Source of the DNA: Anodontia alba
Lineage: Eukaryota > Mollusca > Bivalvia > Lucinida > Lucinidae
Direction: 5' to 3'
Assembly (NCBI GenBank): GCA_964016985.1
Contig: OZ024828.1
Span: forward strand, 6,600,610 to 6,664,609
DNA: 64,000 nucleotides
Shown here: piece after piece, positions 1-10,275 of the stretch
Position numbering within the stretch: the stretch's first letter is position 1
Layout: every line of letters begins with the position of its first letter
The notes under the pieces: model-generated
Told to the model about the DNA's origin: nothing
The model's database searches: none
The model's input: the letters and a program-made list of their open reading frames with translations, nothing else
Program-made: the position numbers and the translations under genes

Positions 1-261
1 CCACTTGCGGCAAGATTTTTCTTGGTAAACTGCCAGATGACCTTATTTATGTCATGGCAAGGTTCCCATTTATCCGTGCATCCATCCGTCTTTGCACCTG
101 TTGTTTGTACCTCATTACACCATTTATTCCTGATGCAGGAGAGACTTTAATATAAATAGTGCTAAATAGTTTATTACAGTGTCACACATCAAAATAAAAC
201 ATTACATACATATATATAAAACAACAGCATTTGACATCCAGCCAGATATGGCTTATGAGAC

Positions 262-543
262 ACTTACACGAAAACACGCCTATTCAAATATATTGAAAAT
301 TTCGCCACCAAAAAAAATGAAAATTTTCAGATAAAAAATCTGATGTTTTTTCATATTTCTGCTCAAACATAGATTGTGGGTACTCGTTAGAACCGCCTCG
401 CCGAGGCGGTTCTAACGAGTACCCACAATCGATGTTTTTGAGCAGAAATAAGAAAAATAATGTATACCCCTGTAAACCCCAGTTTTACTATATAAAAGTG
501 GGGTTTAAAGGGGTCAAAATTATATAGGCGTGTTTTCGTGATG
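262..543. mobile_element. Family A palindromic MITE, copy 1
   Basis: Both ends carry the family A terminal inverted repeat (consensus CATYACGAAAACACGCCTAT, seen at the right as the reverse complement ending CGTGATG). The centre is a near-perfect palindrome whose arms read GATTGTGGGTACTCGTTAGA. It is flanked by asymmetric arms: a TTTTCAGATAAAAAAT side and a CCCCAGTTTTACTATATAAA side. There is no coding capacity, so it is non-autonomous. About 13 copies lie in this window. Confidence 0.85.
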
Positions 544-659
544 TACATAATCACACATAAAATAAAATAACTCAATTATGGATTTGAAATAATCGAGACT
601 GTTATAATCACCTAATGTAAACGGACGGAGTACAATATGTTAAAATACGTACAGAAGTA

Positions 660-977
660 CAGTTGACTCTCGCTATCTCGACATCGCTTATTTCGAATAA
701 CCGCTTATCTCGAAGTGAAAATCTGGTCCCTGCATGCCTAAACATGAAAATCTAACAACAGGTAAAAATATTGTGGAAAAGAGGAGAAATTGCTTCTAAG
801 GAGCAATTTCTCCTCTTTTCCACAATATTTTCAATATATCTCTAACTTCAAGAATCTAATTACATATATATTTGTTAAATTTGGTTAATCGAATTATTTT
901 TTCCTTAATTCTGCAAATCTGATATGTCGAAGTATTTCAGAGAGGCCCTTGGAATTTGAGATAACGAGAGTCGACTG
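660..977. mobile_element. Family B pogo/Tigger-like MITE, copy 1
   Basis: The element starts CAGTTGACTCTCGCTATCTC and ends with the inverted match GAGAGTCGACTG. It is flanked by TA on both sides (658-659 and 978-979). TA duplication with CAGT-type ends is typical of the Tc1/mariner-pogo superfamily. The interior has a hairpin of GGAGAAATTGCT arms. There is no transposase, so it must move in trans. Confidence 0.8.
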
Positions 978-1389
978 TATAGTTAAACGTCACTTAAGCA
1001 ACATCAAAAGTGTCAACTTTTTGGTTTCCTTTTTTTTTTTTTTTTTTTAATTCAAACATATCGCTATATTCTTTGTCATTAAAGGTACATTTTACGTTTC
1101 ATCAAGAGTAAAAAGAGTAAAAAGAGCCATGGGGACGAGACAGCTGCATCAAGCACTGGCCTGAGTTCGATGCAAGTTTCGTTTAACTATAATTTAGCAT
1201 TATATGTGTTGTCACCGTTAATGTTGTATACTGGATAAAGTTGAAAATAATAATAAAAAAAACAACATTACAAATAATTTGTAATTTTCGGTGCATTCTG
1301 TAGTAAAAATATTACCAAAGTACGAATTTTAAACTCTTAAAAGATTATGCTGACAACAAAATTAATAAAACTAAAAGTCAATACATGTA
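978..1389. other. Unassigned AT-rich spacer
   Basis: I see no gene. There is a T run near 1030-1049 and a duplicated AAGAGTAAAAAGAG around 1105-1125. Otherwise the sequence is simple and AT-rich between two family B MITEs. Confidence 0.5.
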
Positions 1390-1702
1390 CAGTCGACTCT
1401 CGTTATTTCGAATTCCAAGGGACTCTCTGAAACACATTGAGATATCCCTACCTCGACATATCAGATTTGCAGAATTGAGGAAATAATAATTCGAATAACC
1501 AAATTTAACAAATATATATGTAATTAGATTCTTGAAGTTAGAGATATATCGAAAATATTGTGGGAAAGAGGAGCAATTTCTCCTCTTTTCCACAATAATT
1601 TTACCTGTTGTTAGATTTTCATGTTTAGGCAGGGACCAGATTTTCACTTCGAGGTAAGCGGTTATTCGAGATAAGCGGGATCGAGATAGGGAGGATCAAC
1701 TG
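1390..1702. mobile_element. Family B pogo/Tigger-like MITE, copy 2
   Basis: It begins CAGTCGACTCTCGTTATTTC after TA (1388-1389) and ends TCAACTG before TA (1703-1704). It is in the reverse internal orientation to copy 1, only about 0.4 kb away, and shares the GGAGCAATTTCTCC hairpin segment. The right end has decayed (GGATCAACTG instead of GAGTCGACTG). Confidence 0.8.
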
Positions 1703-2439
1703 TAGTTCATAGATAGTTTAGAAAAGAATTTGGGGTAATGAGAAATTGCATGTTATTAGCGGTTTCTCATTTTCATGCAATGTTTTAAATAGAACTCTGT
1801 CGCAATAACATAAAACTTTGCTATTGTTTGGTAAGAGATTAAGTGTTTATTGAGGTTTATTCAGCAGGCAACAAGCGATTTTCCGATTTGTGAAAATTGT
1901 TTTCTATGCTGTGTAATGAAACATAATGATATTCACATTATTATCGATGGTTTCCACTTTTTGGTTGGAATCATGGAAGCTGCATGAGAGGTTATTTATT
2001 CTATGCATTTTTCACGTGGAAACAGTCTTTTACCTGCAAAGAAAGTTATTGTACTGGTGGTGAAAACCGGAAAAAAAATAAATAAATAAACAAGACACTG
2101 TACTTGCCAGTAGAGCGATTCATGCCCTCGTGGGCCTCTTGTTCATTTATCCTTTTATTCATTCAGAGTAACGCACCTTATATTTTGGACCATTGGAAAT
2201 ATTTGTTGAGAACTTAGAGTAGGGTTTATGTGACACTGATTGTATTTTTTCAGGGTAAAGTATACTGTCAGGGGTAGATTCAGATGGGGGTTTGAATGGG
2301 TTCAGTTAGGGCGACCCAACCACCCTTTGACTCAAAATTTCATCGTCATGGGAAATCTTGGATAAATTTGACATTTGAGAAACTGTATTTACCTGAATAT
2401 TCGCGACCTTTACTCTTCAACTTATACTTCTATTTAACA
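1703..2439. other. Unassigned spacer with a Helentron/pearl end fragment
   Basis: No gene is seen. Positions 2112-2146 (GAGCGATTCATGCCCTCGTG then GGCCTCTTGTTC) match the 3' end of the pearl-like elements found complete at 11966-14270 and 43544-46203, so this looks like a truncated terminus. The rest is unrecognised. Confidence 0.5.
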
Positions 2440-2715
2440 CATTACGAAAACAAGCCAATTCAAATATATTAAATATTTTACCACCAAAAAATGAAAATTT
2501 TCAGATAAAAATTCGGATATTTTTCATATTTCTGCTCAAAACATAGATTGTGGGTACTCGTTAGAACCGCCTCGCGAGGCGGTTCTAACGAGTTCCCACA
2601 ATCTATGTTTTTAGCAGAAATATTAAAGATAATGTATTCCCCTGTAAACCCCAGTTTTACTATATAAAAGTGGGGTTTAAGGGGGTCAACAATATATAGG
2701 CATGTTTTCGTGATG
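2440..2715. mobile_element. Family A palindromic MITE, copy 2
   Basis: It starts CATTACGAAAACAAGCC and ends GGCATGTTTTCGTGATG. The central palindrome is present with a short 4-base loop. Three bases (2716-2718) separate it from the target duplication of the MULE transposon to its right, so the two insertions are adjacent, not nested. Confidence 0.85.
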
Positions 2716-2735
2716 AAGTCCATTTTACGGTAATC

Positions 2736-2820
2736 GGAAAGAAAGTATCAGGAAAAAAAGTATCGGAAAAAAAGTATCACTTTTGAGTAGGAAAAAAAGT
2801 ATCCGGAAAAAAAGTATCAG
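2736..2820. repeat. Left inverted end of the MULE: five GGAAAAAAAGTATC units
   Basis: Five units of GGAAAGAAAGTATC or GGAAAAAAAGTATC, some with an extra C or A and one preceded by CTTTTGAGTA. This array is the inverted counterpart of 5674-5759. In DNA transposons, repeated end motifs are usually transposase binding sites; that role is inferred here. Confidence 0.8.
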
Positions 2821-2944
2821 TTTTAACCAGATTCGCCTCTGATGTTACAATGAGATGATGATTAGGATCCTTTTGTATGTTTACTAGTACTTTTCAGTTT
2901 AATAATAAATTTTGCAACCTATCTCTGTAATCCTTACCTTATAA

Positions 2945-3665
2945 AAGGGCTTGAGATGTCATTTCATCTCAATGTTTCGTAAAAGACTCACAAGTTAGAA
3001 GCAACTATCCAAAATGACCTATATAGTGTAGACAGGGATGTAAAAAGAGAAATTCCTCATTTGAGCTAAGTGTGCAAGTCGGATCTCCATGCTCATGAAC
3101 CCTATTTGGGTTTCATTGGGTGGCAGGGCTTGGGATGTCATTTCATATCAATGTTGGGTAAAAGTCCCACAAGCTGGAAGCAACTCTCCAAAAGAACCTA
3201 TATCGTGTAGACAGGGATGTTAGACCTCCAATTAAACAAGCTAAAGTCCATGCTCATGAACCCTATTTGGGTTTCATTGGGCGGCAGGGCTTGAGATGAT
3301 ATTTCATCTCAATGTCGGGTAACAGTCCCACAAATTAGTAGCAACGTCTCCGAAATGACCTATATAGTGTAGACAGGGATGTTAAACCTCCAATTAACGT
3401 AATGATGTAATAAAGACATGTGTGAACAATGTGTTTTTAATTGCAATATATCAATACAACATTATCATAGATTTGATGCTGAAGTCTACTTTTCTGGTTT
3501 AGTAAAAAGAGAAATTCCTCATTTTGAGCTATCTCTCTTTTCACCATTCACCACAATACCTTACTAACCTAAGCATTTTGTGCCTCCATGCAAATGAAAG
3601 TGACCGCACAAAGTATTTGTCCAAAATGACCTAAATAGTGTTGAGAGGGCCTTTAAACCTCATAA
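2945..3665. repeat. Internal tandem repeat of the MULE (about 160-180 bp units)
   Basis: Three tandem copies start near 2947, 3127 and 3287 with GGGCTTGAGATGTCATTTCA-like sequence. Each continues through CAATGT, GGGTAA, CCTATATAGTGTAGACAGGG. Copies 2 and 3 are joined by CCATGCTCATGAACCCTATT. A fourth, decayed fragment (CAAAATGACCTAAATAGTGT) is at about 3619-3660. No reading frame is conserved. Confidence 0.75.
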
Positions 3666-3666
3666 T

Positions 3667-3900
3667 TGGAAAACACGCCTATATTAGTTTGACCCCCTTG
3701 AACCCCACTTTTATATAGTAAAACTGGGGTTTACAGGGGTAGACTTTATGTTTTTTTTTATTTCTGCTCTAAAATATAGATTGTGGGTACTCGTTAGAAA
3801 CGCCTCAATGAGGTGGTTCTAATAAGTATCCTCAATCTATATTTTCGTTTTTTCGACGATCAAGTTTACAATGTATTTGTATAGTCATGTTTTCGTAATG
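3667..3900. mobile_element. Family A MITE, copy 3 (nested in the MULE)
   Basis: The left end is eroded (GGAAAACACGCC) and the right end reads GTCATGTTTTCGTAATG. The central palindrome is imperfect (AGAAACGCCTCAATGAGGTG). It lies downstream of the transposase stop inside the MULE, so it inserted there or was carried along with it. Confidence 0.75.
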
Positions 3901-3952
3901 TGTTCAAAGTGTTCAAATGAGCACTAGATTTTTATTGTATTCTTGCACTTAT

Positions 3953-5203
3953 TCACTCATTGATTTCATAGTGTTTGTTAATGCGTATGTTGTGTCCCAC
4001 TCCTTCAAGGAATTCTGGAAGAGTTTTATTGCCGCTATTGTACTGCTCACAAAGAGTTCTTAGACGATGCTGCAAGCGTTCAAGTCCTTTTTTAACACGC
4101 CTTTTGGGAGGATTTCCAACAGCATCCTGTTGGATCACTGTCCTGACGGTAGCATTTTCTTTTTGGAACCACTGGATTAGTTTCCAAACTGATGGATGGT
4201 AGTGTCCAACAAGATTAAGAAATTTATTATTCCATCCTTCACACACATTATTTGTCCTTGGACTGTCGTTCAGTGTAGCCTCATGGACACTCCAGACTAC
4301 AGGTGGGTAGAGTGGTTGAACATGTCGCACACGAATAATATTGTTGTCACCTGGAAGTAACCTGAATGTACCACTAACATATGTTTTGTCGAAGTATGCC
4401 ACAAGGTCTGTAGCTTCAGCCGGAGCAATTGTCTTTAAATACTCTATTCCTTGTTGAACATCAGCATGTGGCAGAAAAGCTAATCCATCAAGCATGCCAC
4501 AAAACTGTCTGAAATCTTCATTGGACTTATAATGTTGAGCTAGTCCAAGGCTTTGAATCTTTCTCCAGGTACTTTGTGTTAAATGGTAGAAGCACCCCTT
4601 GCTGTTAACATCGCGACCAAACACACCTGCTACAGCACGCAGTACAGCTTCCTCAAAGTCTGTGATAATTGTCTGAACGTTCATGACTAATCCAATGGCT
4701 TCACATTTATCAACTATTGCCTGTAACAACTCATCATAGGCAGCGCGAGTTTTGTGTTGTAAGAGCGCATAAACACATGTCACAGACGTTTCTCCGGAAG
4801 GGACTCGAAGAACATAAAGTTGGGAGAATAGTTTAGGTGCCATGGCAAAGTTTCCGTCCATGAAAACAGTATCAGCTGCAGATAGTCGGCGTAGGTCAGC
4901 CTCTGTAGCAAAGGCTATAACTCGGGAATTGCTGTCAGGACCATTGTCATACAGAAGGAAGGGTTCTTGGTTGACACCGGCAGTTGTTGTCCATTCGTCT
5001 GGAATGACAAATTCTGACAGATTCTGTGGAACAGGAGGTGTACGACGCTGGTAACGTAAACTACGTTTCACGTTTTCCTCAGTTGGTAAGAATGATAGAA
5101 CCTCAGGCGGCATTTGGGAAACTGTTTGGGCAAAGATCTGGGATGGTTTGTCTAAGGAAGAAGCAGCTTGTATTAACAATTTACATATGTTAATTTCTAC
5201 CAA
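3953..5203 (-). CDS. MULE-type DDE transposase (main exon)
   Basis: A 416-codon open frame encodes a Mutator-like transposase core. Candidate catalytic residues are Asp116 (in FMDGNF), Asp182 (in IITDFEEAV) and Glu322 (in NNVCEGWNN), with a CxxH pair at Cys204 and His207 between the second Asp and the Glu, as in MULE/FLYWCH-associated transposases. The C-terminal part has a basic patch (PPKRRVKKGLERLQHR). The first 17 residues are doubtful. At 5152 on the minus strand there is a pyrimidine tract ending TTCCTTAG, a strong splice acceptor, so the true exon probably begins at 5151 and the frame upstream is intronic. An N-terminal zinc-finger exon, expected in the family, is not visible between 5203 and 5764. 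No internal stop or frameshift is seen. The protein would act in the nucleus on the ends at 2729 and 5764. Confidence 0.85.
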   Translation of the reverse strand: MVEINICKLLIQAASSLDKPSQIFAQTVSQMPPEVLSFLPTEENVKRSLRYQRRTPPVPQNLSEFVIPDEWTTTAGVNQEPFLLYDNGPDSNSRVIAFATEADLRRLSAADTVFMDGNFAMAPKLFSQLYVLRVPSGETSVTCVYALLQHKTRAAYDELLQAIVDKCEAIGLVMNVQTIITDFEEAVLRAVAGVFGRDVNSKGCFYHLTQSTWRKIQSLGLAQHYKSNEDFRQFCGMLDGLAFLPHADVQQGIEYLKTIAPAEATDLVAYFDKTYVSGTFRLLPGDNNIIRVRHVQPLYPPVVWSVHEATLNDSPRTNNVCEGWNNKFLNLVGHYHPSVWKLIQWFQKENATVRTVIQQDAVGNPPKRRVKKGLERLQHRLRTLCEQYNSGNKTLPEFLEGVGHNIRINKHYEINE

Positions 5204-5673
5204 TGGGATTATACTTTATCCAAAATTTACAAATTGTGATTTTTGTGATAAACATGCAAATTATCAATCAAAAATAAAAATCAGAAATTAAATCATTTTA
5301 ACAAAATATGAATGTTTGCACTTACTTGATCAAAGGGTACTTTAAAGACCATTTAAGATTATGTCTGCATATAATTGTTTTGTTTAGCAATGATAATTTC
5401 AAACAAACTCATTAAAGTCAATAATAAATTAACAAAACAATCAACAAACAGTAAACAATTTAATTACCATTGACCTTTACCATCAATCAGGATTAACATG
5501 ATTATGATTGGTACCAAAGTTTGGTACTGAATTATCAAAGTGCAATTAAAAACCTTACCATCAGTCAGGATTAACACTGAATTTTGGTACTGAATGATCA
5601 AAATGCAATTAAAGATTAATTAGGATGACATTACATAGCCTTTTATCTATCCTTTGTACATGAAACTGAGACT

Positions 5674-5759
5674 TATTTTTTTTCCTGATACTTTTTTTCC
5701 GGATTCTTTTTTTCCGATACTTTTTTTCCGGATACTTTTTTTCCTGATACTTTCTTTCC
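5674..5759. repeat. Right inverted end of the MULE
   Basis: Five units read as GATACTTTTTTTCC on the plus strand, with one GATTC variant and a degenerate sixth unit toward the interior. It is the inverted partner of 2736-2820 and ends five bases before the target duplication at 5765. Confidence 0.8.
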
Positions 5760-5774
5760 TACATTCCATTTTAC

Positions 5775-6360
5775 TACTTATGAATGTGTGTCATATTGCT
5801 GGACGAGTGGCAAACAGTCTGTCTTTTCGAATACGTAGAGTAAGTACGGTAATTTGATTAAATCCAACCCCTCAGATATCATCCTGGATCTGCCCCTGCA
5901 CTGTAATTCTATTTGAGATACTTGAAATTTTGGTTTAGAGTAATGTATGTAATTTATTGCATGTACTTTGTTTTTACGACATTATTATGATTAGAACAGC
6001 AACAAGAGTAACTAACGTCACGGTGGGATATCACATGGCAATTTTGGAATACTTTCTTGATTGTTTGCTATACAAGTGTATTTATGTTCGATTTTACTAA
6101 TTGTTTGCTTGTTCTAGTCAACTCTGATGCCCATATGAGGCCAGGAGTAATAATAAATCTTGAAAAATCTTGAAATCTTGGTGAAGGTTAAGCTATATTT
6201 GTGGCGTAATTTCGGATAAGAAGATTTGGTCGTAAGCAAAATCTATGTTTTGTTTTCTTTCAAGACTGAACGGATTTACATGTATTAATGTGCAGCAGAC
6301 ATCTCGCATAAAATCAAATAGTTTTGTAATTGCTATTGCTATCCAGATGTTTTTTTGCAG
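5775..6360. other. Unassigned spacer
   Basis: No gene, hairpin or known repeat end recognised. A piece at 5798-5822 (GCTGGACGAGTGGCAAACAG) resembles the border of the GATCAG palindrome family L. Confidence 0.4.
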
Positions 6361-6412
6361 GGGGGGGGGGGGGGGGGGGCGGGAGGTTGGGGGGGGGGTC
6401 GAGGGGAGGGGT
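6361..6412. repeat. Long G homopolymer tract
   Basis: A run of about 19 G is followed by a second G-rich stretch ending near 6412. It lies 230 bp before the assembly gap. It has G-quadruplex potential and is a likely sequencing or assembly problem. Confidence 0.8.
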
Positions 6413-6641
6413 TAACGTTACCTGTATTGCCCATCTAATCACTACCTAACAAATTAACCACTATCGCTGATAACGATAAATTCTGTATTCAAACATATTA
6501 GCCTTGTACACTCTGATACTTATAAATGGCGAATGAATAAACCAAATAAAAATAACTCAAAATTTTGAAGAAATAATATTTTAATCGTAATGAACGAGTA
6601 TGAATACTCAGTTAAAACGCCAAATCTTCTGCGTTGGTTAA

Positions 6642-6856
6642 NNNNNNNNNNNNNNNNNNNNNNNNNNNNNNNNNNNNNNNNNNNNNNNNNNNNNNNNNNN
6701 NNNNNNNNNNNNNNNNNNNNNNNNNNNNNNNNNNNNNNNNNNNNNNNNNNNNNNNNNNNNNNNNNNNNNNNNNNNNNNNNNNNNNNNNNNNNNNNNNNNN
6801 NNNNNNNNNNNNNNNNNNNNNNNNNNNNNNNNNNNNNNNNNCGTGTTTTCGTAATG
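6642..6856. other. Assembly gap (200 N) replacing most of a family A MITE
   Basis: N runs from 6642 to 6841. The first real bases after it (6842-6856, CGTGTTTTCGTAATG) are exactly a family A right end. The 9-base GTTGGTTAA occurs immediately before the gap (6633-6641) and immediately after the MITE end (6857-6865). The gap therefore probably covers one palindromic element, which would also explain why it was not assembled. Confidence 0.75.
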
Positions 6857-7084
6857 GTTGGTTAAAAAGTGTAACCCGAGCCGCGGTCCTACAAAACCAG
6901 AAAAAGACCTTTTCCACCGAAAATTTTTCATTTCAGCGTAAATCCCAATCAGTTCTAGAGGTCTTTCGAATTTCAGAAAACCATCACCATTTGCACTCTC
7001 AGTACTTTGATTTAGAACTGAGTTGGCTGCTTCTGTGCTTACCTTATCAAGGCAACAGTCAGAATTTGCTCAAACCTGTTCTCA

Positions 7085-7172
7085 GCTAGCATTCTGCTTA
7101 AAACTATATCGGCCCTAAATCGCCCGACAGGATAATGGTCCGATATAGATTTAAGCAGAATGCTAATTGGGT
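7085..7172. mobile_element. Family C-related palindromic MITE (diverged)
   Basis: The arms read CAGCTAGCATTCTGCTTAAA and, inverted, TTTAAGCAGAATGCTAATTG around CTATATCGG and CCGATATAG. It shares the CAGCTAGCATTCT ends of family C but has a different core. Confidence 0.65.
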
Positions 7173-7410
7173 ACTCTCCTATTGTACGCCAAAATAATTA
7201 AATATTCTGTGGATCCTGTCATACAAACTGTATGATTCTCCACCGTGAACGCGTTTAGTCGTTCTTTATACGCCACTGAAATTGTGTTCAGAGTAACGTA
7301 AGTTACCTACCTTGTGTTGCATATAATACCATATCTATACAAAGCATTGGAACGGACAGACCTCAGCAAACGGTGTAGACCCAGATCAGATGCTGCAGAA
7401 CGCGGCATTT

Positions 7411-7690
7411 CATCACGAAAACATGCCTTTATAATTTTGACCCCCTTAAACCCCACTTTTATATGGTAAAACTGGGGTTTACAGGGGTATACATTATTTT
7501 TCTTATTTGTGCTCAAAAACATAGATTGTGGGTACTCGTTAGAACCGCCTCGACGAGGCGGTTCTAACGAGTACCCACAATCTATGTTTTGAGCAGAAAT
7601 ATGAAAATTATCATAATTTTTTATCTGTAAATTTTCATCTTTTTGGTGGTAAACTTTTCAGTATATTTGAATAGGCATGTTTTCGTAATG
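7411..7690. mobile_element. Family A palindromic MITE, copy 5
   Basis: It begins CATCACGAAAACATGCC and ends GGCATGTTTTCGTAATG with a perfect central palindrome around CCTCGACGAGG. Its left side touches a family L fragment (CAGATCAGATGCTGCAGAAC). Confidence 0.85.
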
Positions 7691-8062
7691 TGATCAGGGT
7701 TGGCACTGTTTGCCACTCATTCAGCAGTTTAAGGGTTGCAAAAGCCTTCAAATTAAAGGAAATAACCCCAGTTTTCCCATGTGTCCTGGAAAGATAATGC
7801 ACTCTGTCGGCAATGGCTCAGTTTTGCTGAAGCTGAAGCACCCGCCCTGTTTTTTATTCCAAGATCGAATGGCTGATCTAGTCATATGGCATAGAGCCAC
7901 GTGACTTGGCTTACGAGTGAATTGCGGAATAGTACGGAAGCTGTATGTAAACGGCTATGGAGTAGCATCTTTAAAGGGGCTTTATACATTTATTAGATGT
8001 CTCATCATTTTATATGAGAAAGACAACTCGATAACTTCCTGTTTGTTTAACAGTACACCCAC
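7691..8062. other. Unassigned spacer
   Basis: No convincing gene or repeat boundary seen. The short open frames here have no recognisable domain. Confidence 0.4.
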
Positions 8063-8155
8063 TCCTGCTGAAAGGGGTCTACTCTAAAAGAAAAGAATTT
8101 GCTCCCAGTGGGAGCAAACTCTTTCTTTTTAGAGTAGGTCCCTTTTCTGAAGGAA
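8063..8155. mobile_element. Short palindrome (hairpin) of unknown family
   Basis: Arms of about 42 bp: TGAAAGGGGTCTACTCTAAA and GAATTTGCTCCC on the left, then GGGAGCAAACTCTTTC and TTTAGAGTAGGTCCC on the right, with a 4-base loop. It is a single copy here, probably another small foldback element. Confidence 0.6.
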
Positions 8156-8770
8156 GCAAAACAATTTTGCCGGAGTTACCCTCCGCTGAAAGTATATCTA
8201 TTACCCTAAATATAACTTATAAAGATGGGAATAGGTTTTGCAGTTGCATGATTCATTAATTATATTGTTGGCTTTGGCTGTAGGCTTAGTGTTGATGTAG
8301 TGGTCTGACTTGGAGCAGATTATTCTTTTACCTTTATCAGGTTATCGTCCCGAAATGACTGCGGTACTATTCATAAGAGTTAAAACGTCCGAATATTTAA
8401 GGTAAATACAGTATACTTGACCAGAGTGACCTATATCTTCATTCTTTATGTGGCAATGAAAAGATTTGTTTAGAGTAACGTATAAAGTGTCATTTTATGT
8501 GACGTCCATTCTGACTGAAACACTGAAATCATCAGAAAATGTCACCTTCAGGCTATGGGAGTTTTTTTTATGGGAAAGTCACGTGAGGTATAATAATCAG
8601 AAATATCGGGATTATTATTCCTCGGATTTTATCATTCATTTCTAATAATTTAATATTTATAGCTATACGATAACATTTAATGTCGTCATAACGCATTTCT
8701 TAAATACTGGTACACTTTGACTCCTTACTGCTTGTCTTCCTATTGGTGTGTCTAAACTGCTGGATGAGTG
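8156..8770. other. Unassigned spacer
   Basis: Nothing recognised. A few imperfect short inverted repeats are present and there is no coding signal. Confidence 0.4.
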
Positions 8771-8840
8771 TCAAACAGTGTAGACCCTGATCAGACGCCG
8801 CTTTCGCGGCGTCTGATCTGGGTCTAGACTGTTTGCTCAG
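8771..8840. mobile_element. Family L palindrome (AACAGTGTAGACCCTGATCA)
   Basis: The left arm CAAACAGTGTAGACCCTGAT plus CAGACGCCGC is mirrored by GCGGCGTCTGATCTGGGTCT plus AGACTGTTTG with a 4-base loop. The same motif recurs at 26418, 37185, 41612, 42965 and 46840. Confidence 0.7.
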
Positions 8841-9649
8841 GCCTACCAGTCCCAATACATAGGGTAATTCAGTTAGTGCAATATACATGTAGTTCATTAA
8901 TCAAATTAAGCTGGGGTTTTGATTCAGACTGGTGGTGCACATGGACTAGTCAACAGTCATAATAACGTCGTCACAGTCGACGTCCTCGCACTTTCACTAT
9001 CAATTTCACGGTGCGTGCCTAATGATTTGGGACCCATGAAAACCGAAAGTTCGACAAGTGCGAAGAAGAATAAACATATGCCAGCCTGCCCATCCGCGCA
9101 ATCCGCTCAGAGGTTTTGCTGTTCGCCAAAAAAAAAGTAGAAAGAGCCCTCGTAGAATGCCTGGCGTACACCAAGGTTCTGATTACATATGGTGGATTGA
9201 AAAGCGAGGGCTGGTCGAAAATTTGTTCACGCGTATGGGAAATGTTAGTTTTCATGCGAATGGTCCCAATTAACCAAATTAAATAATTGACTGTGTCATG
9301 CAACGAAATCACAGTAATTAATTACACTAATGTGACTGTCTGACATAGACAAACGGAATGTTCCCCAGCTTTTGTTTATCGAAGTAAAAACCATACTAGA
9401 CTTTTGTTTTATGTTGATTCATACTCGACATAAAATAAATCTTCTATGTCTATGAACAAATTAAATCCGATTCGGGCTGCAATTCCGGGCCATGCCATTT
9501 ACTACATAATAATAATGACCCTTGAAATAGAAATAGAAACTATGTCATGTGCGTGCAGCGCACACCCAGATCAGCATGGTCAATGGTGTTTGCTAATAGA
9601 ATCTTAAAGTCCATACAGTCTATAAGCGACCAGTGCAGGGGTAGTGCTG
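8841..9649. other. Unassigned spacer
   Basis: No gene identified. Overlapping short frames on both strands around 9019-9312 have no recognisable product. The segment 9560-9600 is weakly similar to other family L borders. Confidence 0.4.
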
Positions 9650-9761
9650 AAATGTCTACTCCCAAAATGTCCATTCCAGAAAGATCTACTGTGCCAAAGT
9701 GTCTGTTCCCAATATGTCTACTGTGCCAAAATGTCTACTCCCATAATGTCTATTTTAAACT
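9650..9761. repeat. Family K repeat, left arm (AATGTCTACTCCCAAAATGT)
   Basis: Short tandem phrases of the kind AAATGTCTACTCCC, ATTCCAGAAAGATCTACTGT and GCCAAAATGTC. Their reverse complements make up the tandem array at 11285-11580, so the two form the outer arms of an inverted repeat around the GAATTC foldback. Confidence 0.7.
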
Positions 9762-9920
9762 TTGGTAATTTTTTTATAACTATTATTTATAAAAGGGAAT
9801 TTACAAAAAAAAAACAAAAAAACAAAACTAAATATGTTAATTTTGGATTGTATACTTCAGATGAGCTTGGGCACAATGGCCACTGGTAACTACTCACTAT
9901 ACAATAGCAACTAGTAACTA

Positions 9921-10027
9921 CCCAGCTAGCATTCTACGTAAATCTACATGGGGCCGTCATCGGCCCGTCAGCTACCCTGACGGGCCGATGACGGCCCGAT
10001 ATAGATATACGTAGAATGCTGACTGGG
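9921..10027. mobile_element. Family C palindromic MITE, copy 1
   Basis: A 107-bp near-perfect palindrome: CCCAGCTAGCATTCTACGTA and the GCCGTCATCGGCCCGTCAG arm, loop CTACC, then the mirror ending GCTGACTGGG. It has no coding capacity. It lies between the outer and inner arms of the 9.65-11.58 kb inverted repeat. Confidence 0.8.
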
Positions 10028-10275
10028 TACTCACAATACAATAGCCATTGGCAAGTAGCATATAAGTCTAATAAGCTCTTGCCATTGGTAACTGATGGCT
10101 GAGCTGCGACTTTAATCCTGATTAGGATAACAGTAATCAGAGATGCTTAAGTTAAGATTTTTGTCACCTTGTAACAGTGAAAAGGATTTTGATACGTCAC
10201 AATATTTACTATTTTATATTTCAGTCATGGAATATTTTAAAACTCAGAAAAGAGAAAAAGGATTGATGCAAAATG

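Larger units (their letters stand above)
2729..5764 (-). mobile_element. Complete-looking Mutator-like (MULE) DNA transposon, 3.04 kb
   Basis: A direct repeat TCCATTTTAC stands at 2719-2728 and 5765-5774, which is a 10-bp target-site duplication of the size MULEs make. Inside it, both ends carry inverted arrays of a GGAAAAAAAGTATC unit (2736-2820 and 5674-5759). The outermost repeat unit on each side is GGAAAGAAAGTATCA. One long minus-strand exon encodes a MULE-type DDE transposase. The 3' half of the element holds three tandem copies of a 160-180 bp sequence and a nested family A MITE. Ends, duplication and transposase agree, so the boundaries are well supported. Whether it is still active is unknown. 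Confidence 0.8.

Noticed and set aside
2945..3410. CRISPR-like array.
   Set aside because: Three direct repeats of 160-180 bp without short unique spacers, inside a eukaryotic transposon.
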